A stretch of 43,189 bases of DNA from Serratia marcescens subsp. marcescens ATCC 13880 (GCF_017299535.1 NZ_CP071239.1:1-43189), one strand, 5' to 3'; positions 25,260 to 35,923 are shown, counted from the first letter of the stretch. Translations and numbers: made by a program. Notes: generated by a model from the letters alone, not told the origin.

Positions 25260-27160
25260 CCCACCTGGTGAAGTCTCTGCCCGGTCTGCTGGCGACACAT
25301 GCCCTGGTGCTGGGGACGTTTATCTTCGCCACCGGCGATTGTCGGGCGGAAGGTGATGACGTGTTCCAGACCGGCAGCGAGTTTGCCAAACAGATTGCCG
25401 GTCAGGGTACAGGGACGCTGCAGAACACCAACCCGGCCAACGTGCTGCCGAACTACACCGACAACCCGAAAGAAAAAGGCTATTACGGTGGCGTCACAGC
25501 CGGGGATGCCAACAACCTCAAGACCGACGGCGGCACCGCCTGGGGCCAGACCGAAGTGGGGCAGGCGGTGACCGATTCGGTGCTCAAGAACCCCAAGGAG
25601 CCGATTTCTCATGATGCGCCCTTTATCCAGGCTGGCAAGGAGATTGAAGGCAAAGCCGAGAGCATCGTCGGCAAGACCGGCCCGGACTGCAAGGCCGAGC
25701 AGGTGACGCGCAGTGAGTTCACCCGTCATGTGTGCGAGCGCGATACGGCGGTGATGCGTACCTGCGAACGCGCCACCGACATCGGTGGCCACTATGAGAC
25801 CCGCTATGAAGACCGTAACGCACATATCGATAAATCGATGATCCGTTGGTGGAAAGAGGGCAACCGCATTCACGGCACCTTTACCGCGCCGTTTACCGGC
25901 AAGCTGAATACGGGATCGATATACCTCGAGCTGCAGGACGAACTGCACAGTTATGGCGTGCCGCTGGCCTTTTCACTGCTGGGGAATGAGGTGCGCTATG
26001 GCCGTCAGGACTGGGGCAGCCGGCCGCTGAACGTCGGTAACGTCACGCTCACGCAGGGGCAGCAGGTCGATATTTTCCTCACCATGGACCCCGGTGGCCA
26101 TCTGGATACCTTTCTGGATGCGATGGTCAGGCAGTTGAGCGGCGGCGGGGGCGGCTCGCCGATGGTGTTCTACGTGAAGTTCGACGGCAGTTCGTCGGTG
26201 CAGGTCTGGGTGCCGACCACATCGACACCGGCCGACTGTCCACTGGCGCAGGAGGCCGGGGCGGTGAAGGTCAATACCGTTTGCAGTGAGCCGGGCGGCG
26301 AGAGAACCGTTACGGTCAACGGCCAGACCTACCCGGTGTGGGCCAGCTGCTGGCGCTTTACCGACACCTATCGGCTGCAGGAGGCCGGCCAGGGCAGCTG
26401 CGAAGCCTATGCCAACAATCCGGCCTGCACTATTGCCACGCACGGCTGCGCCTTCTCCGATGAGTATGGCCAGTGCCTGCACGAGAACGTGACCTACTCC
26501 TGCGAAACCCGCACCACCGGTAACGTGATGCTGTGCGGTGGCCAGATGTACTGCCTGGACGGGGAGTGCGACAAGGCGCAGAAGGGCACTCAGGGTAACG
26601 ACTTTGCGCACGCCGTTTCCGAGCTGGCCGCGGTGGCGGCCGCCGGCAAGGACGTGGCGGCGCTGAACGGTATCGATGTGCGCGCCTTCACCGGTAAGGG
26701 GCAGTCCTGCCGCAAGGCATTTGCCGGTTTCAGCGACTGTTGCAAGGACTCCGGGTGGGGTAACAGCGTCGGGTTGGCGCACTGCGACAGCGAAGAGAAG
26801 GCGCTGGGCAAGGCGAAAGAGAACAAATTGACCGTCAGCGTCGGCGAATACTGCAGCAAGAAAGTGCTGGGTGTCTGCCTGCAGAAGAAGCGCAGCTACT
26901 GCCAGTTCGACAGCAAGCTGGCGCAGATTGTTCAGCAGCAGGGGCGGGCATGGCAGCTGGGTATCGGCTTTGGCGACGCAAAATCACCGGACTGCCGGGG
27001 TATCACCGTAGACGAGCTGCAGCGCATCAACTTTGACCAGCTGGACTTTGCCAATTTCTATGAAGACCTGATGAAAAACCAGAAGGTGCCCGAAGACGCG
27101 GCACTGCTGGAGAAGGTTAAGCAGCAAATCGCACAACGTATGCAGGAGGCAGCCAAGTGA
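25256..27160 (+). CDS. traN: TraN, mating-pair stabilisation protein
   Basis: TraN is an outer-membrane protein of the donor that grips the recipient surface. The 634 residues are close to F TraN (602). A signal peptide (MTHLVKSLPGLLATHALVLG) is followed by a mature part with many cysteines, including the family block CRKAFAGFSDCCKDSGWGN and EYCSKKVLGVCLQKKRSYCQ near the C terminus. The central region is the variable part that sets recipient specificity. ATG at 25256 is chosen because it begins the signal peptide and overlaps the previous stop. Confidence 0.95.
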   Translation: MTHLVKSLPGLLATHALVLGTFIFATGDCRAEGDDVFQTGSEFAKQIAGQGTGTLQNTNPANVLPNYTDNPKEKGYYGGVTAGDANNLKTDGGTAWGQTEVGQAVTDSVLKNPKEPISHDAPFIQAGKEIEGKAESIVGKTGPDCKAEQVTRSEFTRHVCERDTAVMRTCERATDIGGHYETRYEDRNAHIDKSMIRWWKEGNRIHGTFTAPFTGKLNTGSIYLELQDELHSYGVPLAFSLLGNEVRYGRQDWGSRPLNVGNVTLTQGQQVDIFLTMDPGGHLDTFLDAMVRQLSGGGGGSPMVFYVKFDGSSSVQVWVPTTSTPADCPLAQEAGAVKVNTVCSEPGGERTVTVNGQTYPVWASCWRFTDTYRLQEAGQGSCEAYANNPACTIATHGCAFSDEYGQCLHENVTYSCETRTTGNVMLCGGQMYCLDGECDKAQKGTQGNDFAHAVSELAAVAAAGKDVAALNGIDVRAFTGKGQSCRKAFAGFSDCCKDSGWGNSVGLAHCDSEEKALGKAKENKLTVSVGEYCSKKVLGVCLQKKRSYCQFDSKLAQIVQQQGRAWQLGIGFGDAKSPDCRGITVDELQRINFDQLDFANFYEDLMKNQKVPEDAALLEKVKQQIAQRMQEAAK

Positions 27161-27951
27161 AAACGCGCGGGACTTCAAATGTCAATTTGGCGGCACGCGG
27201 GTTGGCCAACCGCAGGGCGGCAGCGCTGTTGGGTCTGAGCCTGCTGGGCGCGGCGTTCACTGCGCAGGCCGGCGGCTGGCAGTGGTATGAGCGGGAGGCC
27301 AAACCCGCTGACGACGAGATGTCACCGCAGGCTGCAGCCCCGGCCGCACCGGCCGGCGCACTGCAAAAGCTGCAGCTGCTGCAGCAGTCGCTCAAGGAGC
27401 GGCTGGCGGACGCCATCCTGTACCCAAGTACCGAGAACTTCGTGAAGTTCTTCCAGATGCAAAACTACTTCACCCAGCAGGCGGGACTGTTTGAGCGCTC
27501 TGCGCAGCGCGCGTTCCTGGCGCACCCGGAGCTGGACTACAACCTGAAGCACAGCCACTACAACGGCACGGTGAAAAGCCAGCTGGCCGCCGACTTTGCC
27601 GCGCAGCGCGAGGCCATCGGCAAAATGGCGCAGCAGTACGGGCTGATGCTGTTCTATCGCGGCGCGGAGCCGATCGACGGTCAGCTGGTGAGCGTGGTGA
27701 AGGGCTTTCGGGACAGCTACGGGCTGTCGGTGGTGCCGGTGACCGTGGACGGGGTGGTCAACCCTGCGATGCCGGAGAGCCGGCGCGATGTGGGACAGTC
27801 ACAGCGGCTGGGCATCAGCCACTTCCCGGCGCTGGTGCTGGTTGACCCGCGCAGCGGCGCGGTCAAGCCGCTGGCCTATGGCTTTATCAGCCAGGACGAT
27901 CTGGCCAAACAGTTCCTGAACGTCTTTACCGACTTCAAACCCAATTATTAA
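27157..27951 (+). CDS. traF: TraF, F-type conjugation pilus assembly protein
   Basis: This is a periplasmic thioredoxin-fold protein of F pilus assembly, 264 residues (F TraF 247). It has no CxxC, as in F TraF, so it is structural and not a thiol enzyme. Family marks are GGWQWYE after the signal peptide and GISHFPALVLVDPRSG near the end. The start is GTG at 27157, overlapping the traN stop (GTGA). The signal peptide has an unusually long n-region of about 20 residues. Confidence 0.93.
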   Translation: MKTRGTSNVNLAARGLANRRAAALLGLSLLGAAFTAQAGGWQWYEREAKPADDEMSPQAAAPAAPAGALQKLQLLQQSLKERLADAILYPSTENFVKFFQMQNYFTQQAGLFERSAQRAFLAHPELDYNLKHSHYNGTVKSQLAADFAAQREAIGKMAQQYGLMLFYRGAEPIDGQLVSVVKGFRDSYGLSVVPVTVDGVVNPAMPESRRDVGQSQRLGISHFPALVLVDPRSGAVKPLAYGFISQDDLAKQFLNVFTDFKPNY

Positions 27952-27961
27952 GGAGCGTTGA

Positions 27962-28276
27962 ATGCGTAAATTTAAATTCCCTGACATCGACGCGACCGGC
28001 GGTTGGGTCGCGGCCTTCGGGATCTGGTTCCATATTGTGGCCGGCCTGGTGCACCGGGCGCCGGATATGGCGGTGACGCTGGCCGAGTTTATCGCGCTCA
28101 CCCTGACGGTGTGCGGCGGCTACAAAATCCTCGATGAGCTGGCACGCGTCCCCAAACGGCAGCGTGAGGAGGCGGAAAAACAGGCTTATATCGCGGCACA
28201 TCGTGAACAGGCGCCGTCGCCGGCGACCACAGACGAACAGCACGGGGCCGGGGAGGTGCAGAATGCGGATCGCTAA
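27962..28276 (+). CDS. Hypothetical inner-membrane protein between traF and trbB
   Basis: The 104-residue protein has two likely membrane helices (GWVAAFGIWFHIVAGLVH and MAVTLAEFIALTLTVCGGY) and a charged, probably cytoplasmic tail. ATG at 27962 follows AAGGAGCG. It lies where F has trbA, artA and traQ, but I see no clear match to these. It overlaps trbB by 14 bases. Confidence 0.65.
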   Translation: MRKFKFPDIDATGGWVAAFGIWFHIVAGLVHRAPDMAVTLAEFIALTLTVCGGYKILDELARVPKRQREEAEKQAYIAAHREQAPSPATTDEQHGAGEVQNADR

Positions 28277-28799
28277 CATCGCCTGGCTGGCCTTGCTGTT
28301 AACCGGGCTGGCGCATGGCTCCACAATTGATGAGATAGCGGCGCTGCAGAAAAACGCCGGCGTCAATTGGACGCCATCAGCGACGTCCGTCCCCGCTCCG
28401 CAGCCGGCGGCAGCGCCGCGTTGGTTTACGCTCAGCAACGGCGCGCGCGTCAACCTCAATGACTGGAAGGTGGTGCTGTTTATGCAGGGGCACTGTCCGT
28501 ACTGCCATCAGTTTGATCCGCTGCTGAAAGCACTGTCGGAGCGGGTCGGCTTTTCCGTGTTCGCCTACACCTTCGACGGCCAGGGCGATGCCACGTTCCC
28601 GGAGGCCATCCCGGCGCCGCCGGAGGTGATGCGCACCTTCTTCCCCGGTCTGCCGGTGGCGTCGCCGACAACGTTTTTGGTGAACGTCAATACGCTGGCG
28701 ACCTACCCGATGATCCAGGGGGCCAGCGATGAGCGCGGCTTTATGGCGCGTCTTGATACCGTGTTACAGGAAGCGCTGATGAGGGGAGGTCAACAATGA
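28263..28799 (+). CDS. trbB: TrbB, periplasmic thiol-disulfide isomerase
   Basis: TrbB is a DsbC-like enzyme that helps fold disulfide-rich transfer proteins (TraN, TraU, TraH). The 178 residues include a signal peptide (MRIANIAWLALLLTGLAHG) and the thioredoxin active site CPYC in FMQGHCPYCHQF, with a cis-proline region VASPTTFLV. ATG at 28263 is the start that gives the signal peptide. Confidence 0.92.
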   Translation: MRIANIAWLALLLTGLAHGSTIDEIAALQKNAGVNWTPSATSVPAPQPAAAPRWFTLSNGARVNLNDWKVVLFMQGHCPYCHQFDPLLKALSERVGFSVFAYTFDGQGDATFPEAIPAPPEVMRTFFPGLPVASPTTFLVNVNTLATYPMIQGASDERGFMARLDTVLQEALMRGGQQ

Positions 28800-30163
28800 C
28801 TTTGCGCACTCGGTTTGGCGGCATCGCACTGGGGCTGCTTTTGACGGTGCCGGCCGTGGCCGACATGAACAGCGACATGAACCAGTTTTTTGACAAGCTG
28901 GGGTTTGCGTCCAACACCACGGCACCGGCGGTCTGGCAGGGGCAGGCGGCCGGGTATATCTCGGGCGGGTCGATTTACGCCCGCACCGGCGTGAAGCAAA
29001 TACAGCTGATCTCGATGTCGTTGCCGGATATCAATGCCGGTTGCGGCGGCATCGATGCGTACCTGGGCGCGTTCAGCTTTATCAACGGCGAGCAGCTGCA
29101 GCGCTTTACCAAACAGATCATGTCCAACGCCGCCGGCTACTTCTTCGATCTGGCCTTGCAGACCACCGTGCCGGAGCTGAAAGACGCCAAAGACTTCATC
29201 CAGAAAATGGCCAGCGACATCAACAGCATGAACATGAGCAGCTGCCAGGCGGCGCAGGGCATTGTCGGCGGGCTGTTCCCGCGCACGCAGGTCTCTCAGC
29301 AGAAGGTCTGCCAGGACATTGCCGGCGAATCCAACATCTTCGCCGACTGGGCTGCCTCGCGGCAGGGCTGCACGGTGGGGGGCAAAGGTGACTCGGTGCG
29401 TGACCGGGCAGGAGAGAAGGATAAGGAGCGTATCTCCAAGAACATCAACATCATGTGGGATGCGTTATCCAAAAACCGGATGTTCGACGGCAACAAGGAG
29501 TTGAAGGAGTTCGTGATGACGCTGACCGGCTCGCTGGTGTTCGGCCCCAACGGCGAAATCACGCCGCTGCCGCCACGCACTACCGATCAGAGCATTATCA
29601 AGGCGCTGATGGAAGGCGGCGCGGCCCGCGTTTATCACTGCAACGACAGCGACAAGTGCCTGAAGGTGGTGGCCGACAGCACCACGACGATAAGTCCGGA
29701 CAATGCCCTGAAAGGGCAAATCAAAAAAATGCTGTTCAGCATCGAGAGCAAGGCGCGCAACGACGAGCGGCTGACGGATGCGGAGAAAGGTCTGATTTCC
29801 AGCACGCATGTACCGTTGCTGACTTACCTGACCGACCCGCAAATGCTCGGCGTGTCCAGCGCGATGGTGCACCAACTGGCCGACTACGTGGGTTACGACA
29901 TCCTGATGCAGTACCTGCAGGAGCTGATGGGCGGCGCGCGCGCCATGCTGGCGACCGGGAACTACCCGGAGGCCACCGTTGAGCAAATCAACAACAACTT
30001 CACGCAGGCCGGGCAGCTTATCGCCTCCCTGCAATCGCGCGTTCAGGTGCAGACCGATGCCCTGCTGGTCGTCGAGCAGCAGATGCGTTACATGCGCCAG
30101 CAGGTGTCGGCACGCCTGCTGACGCGTTACCAGAACAACTACCAGTTCGGGGAGGCGCAGTAA
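28796..30163 (+). CDS. traH: TraH, conjugal pilus assembly protein
   Basis: TraH is a periplasmic pilus assembly protein of 455 residues (F TraH 458), with signal peptide MTLRTRFGGIALGLLLTVPA, then NSDMNQFFDKLGFASNTT and the cysteine-containing SLPDINAGCGGIDAYLGAFS. The C-terminal third is coiled coil. Its ATG overlaps the trbB stop (ATGA). Confidence 0.95.
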   Translation: MTLRTRFGGIALGLLLTVPAVADMNSDMNQFFDKLGFASNTTAPAVWQGQAAGYISGGSIYARTGVKQIQLISMSLPDINAGCGGIDAYLGAFSFINGEQLQRFTKQIMSNAAGYFFDLALQTTVPELKDAKDFIQKMASDINSMNMSSCQAAQGIVGGLFPRTQVSQQKVCQDIAGESNIFADWAASRQGCTVGGKGDSVRDRAGEKDKERISKNINIMWDALSKNRMFDGNKELKEFVMTLTGSLVFGPNGEITPLPPRTTDQSIIKALMEGGAARVYHCNDSDKCLKVVADSTTTISPDNALKGQIKKMLFSIESKARNDERLTDAEKGLISSTHVPLLTYLTDPQMLGVSSAMVHQLADYVGYDILMQYLQELMGGARAMLATGNYPEATVEQINNNFTQAGQLIASLQSRVQVQTDALLVVEQQMRYMRQQVSARLLTRYQNNYQFGEAQ

Positions 30164-30164
30164 C

Positions 30165-32996
30165 ATGACGGAAATCTATGTCATCGGCGGCTCGGAGTGG
30201 CTGGCGCAGAACCTTAACGCGGTCGCGGCCTTTATGCAGACGGATACCTGGGACTGGATACGGAATTTTGCGGTAGCCATCAGCGTGCTGGTGCTGGCCG
30301 CGCGGTATACCGCCCGTCGCGACCTGATGGATATCCTGGGCTGGGTGTTTGTGCTGGTGTTCTCCTCGGCGTTGCTGACCAAGGCGCAGCCGGTGCAAAT
30401 CATCGATCTGTCCAATCAGCGTTCGATTCAGCGGGTGGCCAATGTGCCGCTGGGGATTGTGCTGCCGGCGACCATCATCACCCGCATCGGTTACGCCATG
30501 GTGCTGAGTTACGAAATGGTGTTCAGCCAGCCGGATGCGGTGACCTACAGCAAGACCGGCATGCTGTTCGGCTCCTCACTGGTGTCCCGAAGCACCGACT
30601 TCACCGCCCAGAACCCGGAGCTGGCCAACCTGTTTGCCGACTATGTACAGAACTGTGTGGTGGGCGACATGCTGCTCAATCACAAGTACAGCTTTGAGGA
30701 GCTGATGCATTCCGAAGATCCGTATGCGCTGATCTTCCGCCAGCCGAGTCCGCTTCGCGGTGTGTTCAACAAGGACGGCCGTTTCCAGACCTGTGAAGAA
30801 GCCGCGATGCCGCTGAAGAACATGCTGGGCCTGGAAGCGAAAACCGGCAGTCCGACCTACAGCTATTATGCGCGGCGCATTCTTGGCGGTCGTCCAGACC
30901 GCGATCTGCTGTTCGGGCAGCTGCTGGGGAACAGCTACCAGTATTTTTACCAGAACCAGAAGACGGCCAGCGATATCATCAAGCAGAACATCGTCATGAA
31001 CGGCCTGCGCAGCGGCATCATGAGCTACTCGGCGCGCAGCGGTGACACGGCGGGCATGCTCAACATCGCCAGCACGTCGGCCATCGAGAAGCAGCGCCTG
31101 TCCCAGGCGACGCTCGGGCAGGTGATGATGCGCTCCTTGCCGCTGCTGCAGGTCATCCTGATCGGCATGATGATGGGGATGTTCCCCATTCTGGTGGTGA
31201 TCGGCATGGTTAACCAGGGCAAGGAAGTGGCCAAAGCCTACGTGTTCGGCTGGCTGTGGGTGATGAGCTGGCCGCTGTTGTACGCCATTCTCAACAGCGC
31301 GATGGCCTTTTACGGCCAGAAGGCCGGCTCGCCCGTGGTGCTGAGCAATCTGTCCACGGTGAAGCTGAACTACTCCGATCTGGCCAATACCGCCGGCTAT
31401 ATCTCCGGCATGATCCCGTTTATCTCCTGGTATATCGCCAAAGGGCTGGGGCAGGGGCTGATGAGCGTCAGCCACAGCATGACCGGCGCCTACCAGAGTT
31501 CGGCGGCGTCGGCGGCGATGAGCGTGTCGGATGCCAACTACAGCTTCAACAACATGCAAACCGACAACGTGCAGGGAAACACCTGGGATACCAACAGCAG
31601 CGTGCGTGCCGGCCAGATGACCGCGCAACTGCCGACCGGTGGTACACAGACCCGCACGGGCGATGGCAGCAGCGTCTGGGATGCGAGCGGCGCGATGTCC
31701 AAACTGCCGGTAGATATCGGCGTGACGAAGCAGATTGCGACCGCGCAGCAGGAAATGGCGCGGGAAGCCGAGACCCAGGCGCAGACATCCATGCAGGGCT
31801 TCAACAGCAATATCAGCAGCGCCTGGACGCAACTGTCGCAGTTTACCGGCCAACGTGGCAGCAGCGACAGCATGACCCACGGTGCCGACACGGCGCAAAA
31901 CAGCCAGTCCAGCATCGCGGCGCACAAAATGGCGAGCGCGGTGGAAAGTTATGCCAAGGCCAACAATGTCAGCAAAGAGCAGGCAACGCAGGAGTTGGCG
32001 TCGAGAGCCGTTACTGATACCGCGGGCTTTAATACGCGAGCTGGTGTTTCCGCAAGTGGTGGATTGAAAGTGTTGGGGAATGGTGTAACGGCAGAAGGAT
32101 ATATGGGCGTAAGTTACGACAAAAGAGGGAGCGACACAGATTCTCATTCTGCTAGTAGCGGCACGCGTGGCAGTCAGGATGCGCGTCACGACCAGAGCGC
32201 CCAGGCCGCTGCTGACTTTAAGGAAGGGATGGACTACCTGACCAGCCAGCGCACCAGTCAGTCCGGCAGTCATACGGATAACAATGCGGACTCGCGCATT
32301 GATCAGCTTTCTTCGTCCTTGTCAGGCGCCAAGAGCAGCTACGAACAATACAGTAGTGCACATACCCGCAGCCAGGAGCTGTCACAGCAGGCTTCTCGTA
32401 CCGAGAGTCTCAGTGGCGATATGCGCGAGAACCTGAGCCAGCAGTTTGCGCAGTACGTGATGGACAAGGCACCAAACGATGCCGGCAACATTTTGACCGG
32501 TCAATCGCAGGACGCCGTTGCCGCGCGTCAGTCGCTGGCGCGTGATTTTGTGCGTGAACAGGTGGCGCCGCAGGTGGATGCACAATATCAGTCCAGCAGC
32601 GGTACGCTTGGCGCCGGCATGGGGTCTGTTGGTGGCGGAAGCTCCGGCCAGGATATTCAGGCTGATTATAACAATCACCAGAGCGCGATTGAAAAAAGAA
32701 CAGCACAGGCCGGAATACGTAATGATGTAGGGGCTCAGGTTAATGGTATGGTTGATAATAACCAAACAGCCCAACAAAAAATTCAGACAGATATTCATAG
32801 CCAACAGCAAAATGTTGAAGGGCAGAGAAACGAACTGCAGCAAAATCATTCATCAGCACGAACTGCACAAAATTTAAAATATAGTCTTGAAAAAGAGAAG
32901 CAGGAAGGTATACCAGGTGCAAGTAGTCAAGATGAAATGATGGCACAGGCACAAGCCATGCAAGATAAATTCAATAAAGAGCGGGGTGGTAAATGA
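30165..32996 (+). CDS. traG: TraG, pilus assembly and mating-pair stabilisation protein
   Basis: TraG has 943 residues (F TraG 938). The N-terminal half has inner-membrane helices for pilus assembly. The C-terminal periplasmic half (about 450-943) is rich in Ser, Gln and Asp and acts in mating-pair stabilisation and in recognition of the exclusion protein TraS in the recipient. From about base 32650 to the end the sequence turns distinctly AT-rich, continuing into the traS-like gene. ATG at 30165 comes one base after the traH stop. Confidence 0.95.
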   Translation: MTEIYVIGGSEWLAQNLNAVAAFMQTDTWDWIRNFAVAISVLVLAARYTARRDLMDILGWVFVLVFSSALLTKAQPVQIIDLSNQRSIQRVANVPLGIVLPATIITRIGYAMVLSYEMVFSQPDAVTYSKTGMLFGSSLVSRSTDFTAQNPELANLFADYVQNCVVGDMLLNHKYSFEELMHSEDPYALIFRQPSPLRGVFNKDGRFQTCEEAAMPLKNMLGLEAKTGSPTYSYYARRILGGRPDRDLLFGQLLGNSYQYFYQNQKTASDIIKQNIVMNGLRSGIMSYSARSGDTAGMLNIASTSAIEKQRLSQATLGQVMMRSLPLLQVILIGMMMGMFPILVVIGMVNQGKEVAKAYVFGWLWVMSWPLLYAILNSAMAFYGQKAGSPVVLSNLSTVKLNYSDLANTAGYISGMIPFISWYIAKGLGQGLMSVSHSMTGAYQSSAASAAMSVSDANYSFNNMQTDNVQGNTWDTNSSVRAGQMTAQLPTGGTQTRTGDGSSVWDASGAMSKLPVDIGVTKQIATAQQEMAREAETQAQTSMQGFNSNISSAWTQLSQFTGQRGSSDSMTHGADTAQNSQSSIAAHKMASAVESYAKANNVSKEQATQELASRAVTDTAGFNTRAGVSASGGLKVLGNGVTAEGYMGVSYDKRGSDTDSHSASSGTRGSQDARHDQSAQAAADFKEGMDYLTSQRTSQSGSHTDNNADSRIDQLSSSLSGAKSSYEQYSSAHTRSQELSQQASRTESLSGDMRENLSQQFAQYVMDKAPNDAGNILTGQSQDAVAARQSLARDFVREQVAPQVDAQYQSSSGTLGAGMGSVGGGSSGQDIQADYNNHQSAIEKRTAQAGIRNDVGAQVNGMVDNNQTAQQKIQTDIHSQQQNVEGQRNELQQNHSSARTAQNLKYSLEKEKQEGIPGASSQDEMMAQAQAMQDKFNKERGGK

Positions 32997-33523
32997 TGGT
33001 TACTCATAAGATAATAAAAGATGAGGCTGCACAGTTGAAAGAACTGATGGATGAACAACTTGAGATACCATCATTCTTTTCTTGTGTTAAACCTGCAATA
33101 CTAATGGAAGTCTGGATGGTTTTATGCCCACTGGTTAGTTTCTTTTTGGCTGATCAAAGGGATTCGGAATTACTCATTGCAACAGGAATGAGTGCGTTTC
33201 TTGGTTTTTTAATATCAGTAAGCATTGTCAATGGACGGAGCTTGTATCTCTCACTACCAGTTCAATTGAGAGAGAGTTCGCAGGTGTTGGAGTTGTTAAG
33301 TAAAAAAGTAAAAAGCTACGCGATGGTATTTTTATCACTGGTGCTGATATTATCAGTTTTGGCGGCGAATAGTGCTTTAGGTTCTATGGCATATATCATA
33401 CCGCTTATTTTCTTCACAGTAATGATGGTGTTCATTTTTAATATGGATATTGGCCGCTATCGTCTTTCAGCATTTACCGCCGCTCTGGAGCTTATCAAAT
33501 CCCGCAAACAGGGAGGTGAGTAA
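32993..33523 (+). CDS. traS: TraS-like entry-exclusion protein
   Basis: This is a 176-residue inner-membrane protein with about four helices (VWMVLCPLVSFFLADQ; AFLGFLISVSIV; YAMVFLSLVLILSVLAA; YIIPLIFFTVMMVFIF). Size, topology and place between traG and traD match TraS, which blocks entry of DNA from a donor with the same TraG. The start HKIIKDEAAQLKELMDEQLE followed by IPSF and VKP resembles F TraS weakly. ATG at 32993 overlaps the traG stop; ATG at 32996 is an alternative. The gene is clearly AT-rich. Confidence 0.75.
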   Translation: MMVTHKIIKDEAAQLKELMDEQLEIPSFFSCVKPAILMEVWMVLCPLVSFFLADQRDSELLIATGMSAFLGFLISVSIVNGRSLYLSLPVQLRESSQVLELLSKKVKSYAMVFLSLVLILSVLAANSALGSMAYIIPLIFFTVMMVFIFNMDIGRYRLSAFTAALELIKSRKQGGE

Positions 33524-33525
33524 CG

Positions 33526-33735
33526 GTGGCTAAGATCTCTGCCAAAACGCATACCACCACCCTGCGACTCGATGACGGTACGTTTGGGCGCCTGCAGCGT
33601 ATGGTGGCTGAGAACCCCCTCTACAGCCCCTCACATGTGATGCGCGGTGCCCTGCTGGCCCTCAGTCGATTAACCGACAGTGAACGTGAAGCCTGCATTC
33701 TGGCCGTAGCAAAGGGAGGTGTTGATGAGCTTTAA
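33526..33735 (+). CDS. Small ribbon-helix-helix-like protein between traS and traD
   Basis: This 69-residue protein has a pattern [20 protein letters not shown] followed by [16 protein letters not shown], which fits a ribbon-helix-helix DNA-binding fold. The start is GTG at 33526. It overlaps traD by 11 bases. It sits where F carries traT, which is absent. It may regulate tra genes; function unknown. Confidence 0.6.
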   Translation: MAKISAKTHTTTLRLDDGTFGRLQRMVAENPLYSPSHVMRGALLALSRLTDSEREACILAVAKGGVDEL

Positions 33736-35923
33736 CGCCAAGGACATGACGCAGGGCGGGCAGATCGCCTTTATGCGCCTGCGCATGTTCACGCAGATCG
33801 GCAACCTGATTTTCTACTGCCTGTTTATCGCCTTCTTCCTGGTGGCGATTTGCACGCTGTTGTGGCGCGTGTCCATCCAGAACCTCACGAACGGCCTGAT
33901 TTATTGGTGGGTCTGGATGGTGGAAGGCTGGCCGAGCATATCGCCGTCAGAGACCCTCTACCACCTGGATTATTACGGCAAGACGCTGACCTACACCGCC
34001 AAACAGGTGTTGCTCGACAGTTACGTCTCCTACTGCGGTCAGCTGATTTGGCGTGAAGGGATCTTTGCCTGCATCGTGGCGGCCGTTGCGTGTGTGACGG
34101 GATTCGTGGTCACCGTGTGGATACTTGGCCGTCAGGGCAAGCAACAGAGCGAGGATGAAATAACCGGCGGGCGAACACTCACCGATAACCCTGCGGTGGT
34201 GGCCAACATGCTCAAACGCGATGGTATGGCGTCCGATATCATTATTGATGGGCTGCCGCTGCTAAAAAACAGCGAGGTCAAAAACTTCTGCGCCATGGGC
34301 AGCGTCGGTACGGGGAAGTCACGGCTGTATCGCAAGCTGATGGACTATGCACGCAAACGCGGTGACATGGTTATTGTCTACGACAAGTCCTGTGATTTTG
34401 TCAAAGACTACTACGATCCGCAGCACGATAAAATCCTCAACCCGCAGGATGCACGCTGCGTCGGCTGGGATTTATGGTCGGAATGTCTGACACTGCCGGA
34501 CTTTGAGAACGTCGCCGATATCCTTATCCCCATGGGCAGCAACGAAGATCCGTTCTGGCAGGGGTCGGCCCGCACCATCTTTGTGGAAGCGGCCTACCGC
34601 ATGCGCAATGACGAAGACCGCAGCTACGCCAAGTTGCTCAATACGCTGTTGTCCATCGATCTGCCGCGTCTGCGTGCTTATCTGGAGGGCACGCCGGCGG
34701 CCAACCTGGTGGATGGCAAAATCGAGAAGACTGCCATCTCCATTCGCAGCGTGCTGACCAACTATGCCAAGGCACTGCGTTACATGCAGGGCGTGGAGAA
34801 ACTGGGGGCACCGTTCACTATCCGTGACTGGATGCGCGGCGTGAAGGACAACGGCAAAAACGGCTGGTTGTTCCTGACCTCCGATTCAGCCAGCCACAAG
34901 GCGCTCAAACCGCTGATCTCCATGTGGCTCTCTATCGCCTCACACAGCTTGTTATCAATGGGCGAGAACCCGGACCGCCGCGTCTGGATTTTTGCCGATG
35001 AATTACCCACCCTGCACAAGCTGCCGGACCTGGTGTCCATCGTGCCGGAAGCGCGCAAGTTCGGCGGATGCTTTGTGTTGGGATTCCAGACCTACTCTCA
35101 GCTTGAAGATATTTATGGCGTCAAGGCGGCGGCCACCCTGTTCGGGGTGTTGCGCACCCGCTTCCTCTTCAGCGTACCGGATCGCGTGGGTGCCGAGTTC
35201 GCCGCCGGCGAAGTCGGTGAAAAAGAGTATCGCAAGGCCTCTGAACAGTTTTCCTACGGGGCCGACCCCGTCAGGGACGGGGTGTCCGTCGGTAAGGATT
35301 TGGAGCGCATGCAGCTGGTGAGCTACAGCGACATCCAGACGCTGCCTGATTTGTGCTGCTATGTGACGCTGCCGGGGCCGTACCCGGCCGTCAGGCTGCA
35401 GATGGTGTACAAAAAAGTCAGGCAGGTTGCGCACCCCTATGAACCTCGCAAGATGGATGCCGCTGCCGATGGGCGGCTTGTATCGGCGATCGAAATGCGG
35501 GAAGCCGAGACCGGCAATATGGATGCCTTGTTCGCTGCTACCCCTATCCTGCCGGCGGCCAGTGCGAACGAAACTGCTGATGCCCCTGTCGCTACCGTGA
35601 GCACAGTGCCGACAGAGAACCCTGCCAGTGACGTGCCTGTCGTGTCAGCTGCTACCACCGCGACAGGGGGGCAGGAGGCGGAACTGAAACAGAAACCAGC
35701 GCCCGGTGATGATGATGCCGAACGGGGGGAGCTGCCCCCCGGTATCAGTGGCGACGGCGAAGTGGTGGACATTGCGCAGTATGAAGCCTGGCAGGCGCAG
35801 CAGCAGGCCATGGGGCAGCAAGCCATGCAGCGCCGGGAAGAGACCAATATCAATATCGACAGGCACCGCCGCGAGCTGGCTGAAGTTCATCATGGGGACA
35901 GCGAACCGGGAGATGAATTCTGA
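33725..35923 (+). CDS. traD: TraD, coupling protein (type IV ATPase)
   Basis: TraD is an inner-membrane hexameric ATPase that brings the relaxosome to the secretion channel. It has 732 residues (F TraD 717), beginning [20 protein letters not shown] as in F, with two membrane helices in the first ~130 residues, Walker A SVGTGKS at about 192-198 and Walker [10 protein letters not shown] at about 420-428. The end [14 protein letters not shown] motif ([20 protein letters not shown]) and acidic tail (EPGDEF) are those that bind TraM in F-like systems, although traM is not present here. Confidence 0.96.
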   Translation: MSFNAKDMTQGGQIAFMRLRMFTQIGNLIFYCLFIAFFLVAICTLLWRVSIQNLTNGLIYWWVWMVEGWPSISPSETLYHLDYYGKTLTYTAKQVLLDSYVSYCGQLIWREGIFACIVAAVACVTGFVVTVWILGRQGKQQSEDEITGGRTLTDNPAVVANMLKRDGMASDIIIDGLPLLKNSEVKNFCAMGSVGTGKSRLYRKLMDYARKRGDMVIVYDKSCDFVKDYYDPQHDKILNPQDARCVGWDLWSECLTLPDFENVADILIPMGSNEDPFWQGSARTIFVEAAYRMRNDEDRSYAKLLNTLLSIDLPRLRAYLEGTPAANLVDGKIEKTAISIRSVLTNYAKALRYMQGVEKLGAPFTIRDWMRGVKDNGKNGWLFLTSDSASHKALKPLISMWLSIASHSLLSMGENPDRRVWIFADELPTLHKLPDLVSIVPEARKFGGCFVLGFQTYSQLEDIYGVKAAATLFGVLRTRFLFSVPDRVGAEFAAGEVGEKEYRKASEQFSYGADPVRDGVSVGKDLERMQLVSYSDIQTLPDLCCYVTLPGPYPAVRLQMVYKKVRQVAHPYEPRKMDAAADGRLVSAIEMREAETGNMDALFAATPILPAASANETADAPVATVSTVPTENPASDVPVVSAATTATGGQEAELKQKPAPGDDDAERGELPPGISGDGEVVDIAQYEAWQAQQQAMGQQAMQRREETNINIDRHRRELAEVHHGDSEPGDEF

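Noticed and set aside
30576..32273. A 565-codon open frame on the minus strand opposite traG
   Set aside because: It is a shadow of traG; the translated sequence is rich in His, Arg and Gly with no domain pattern.
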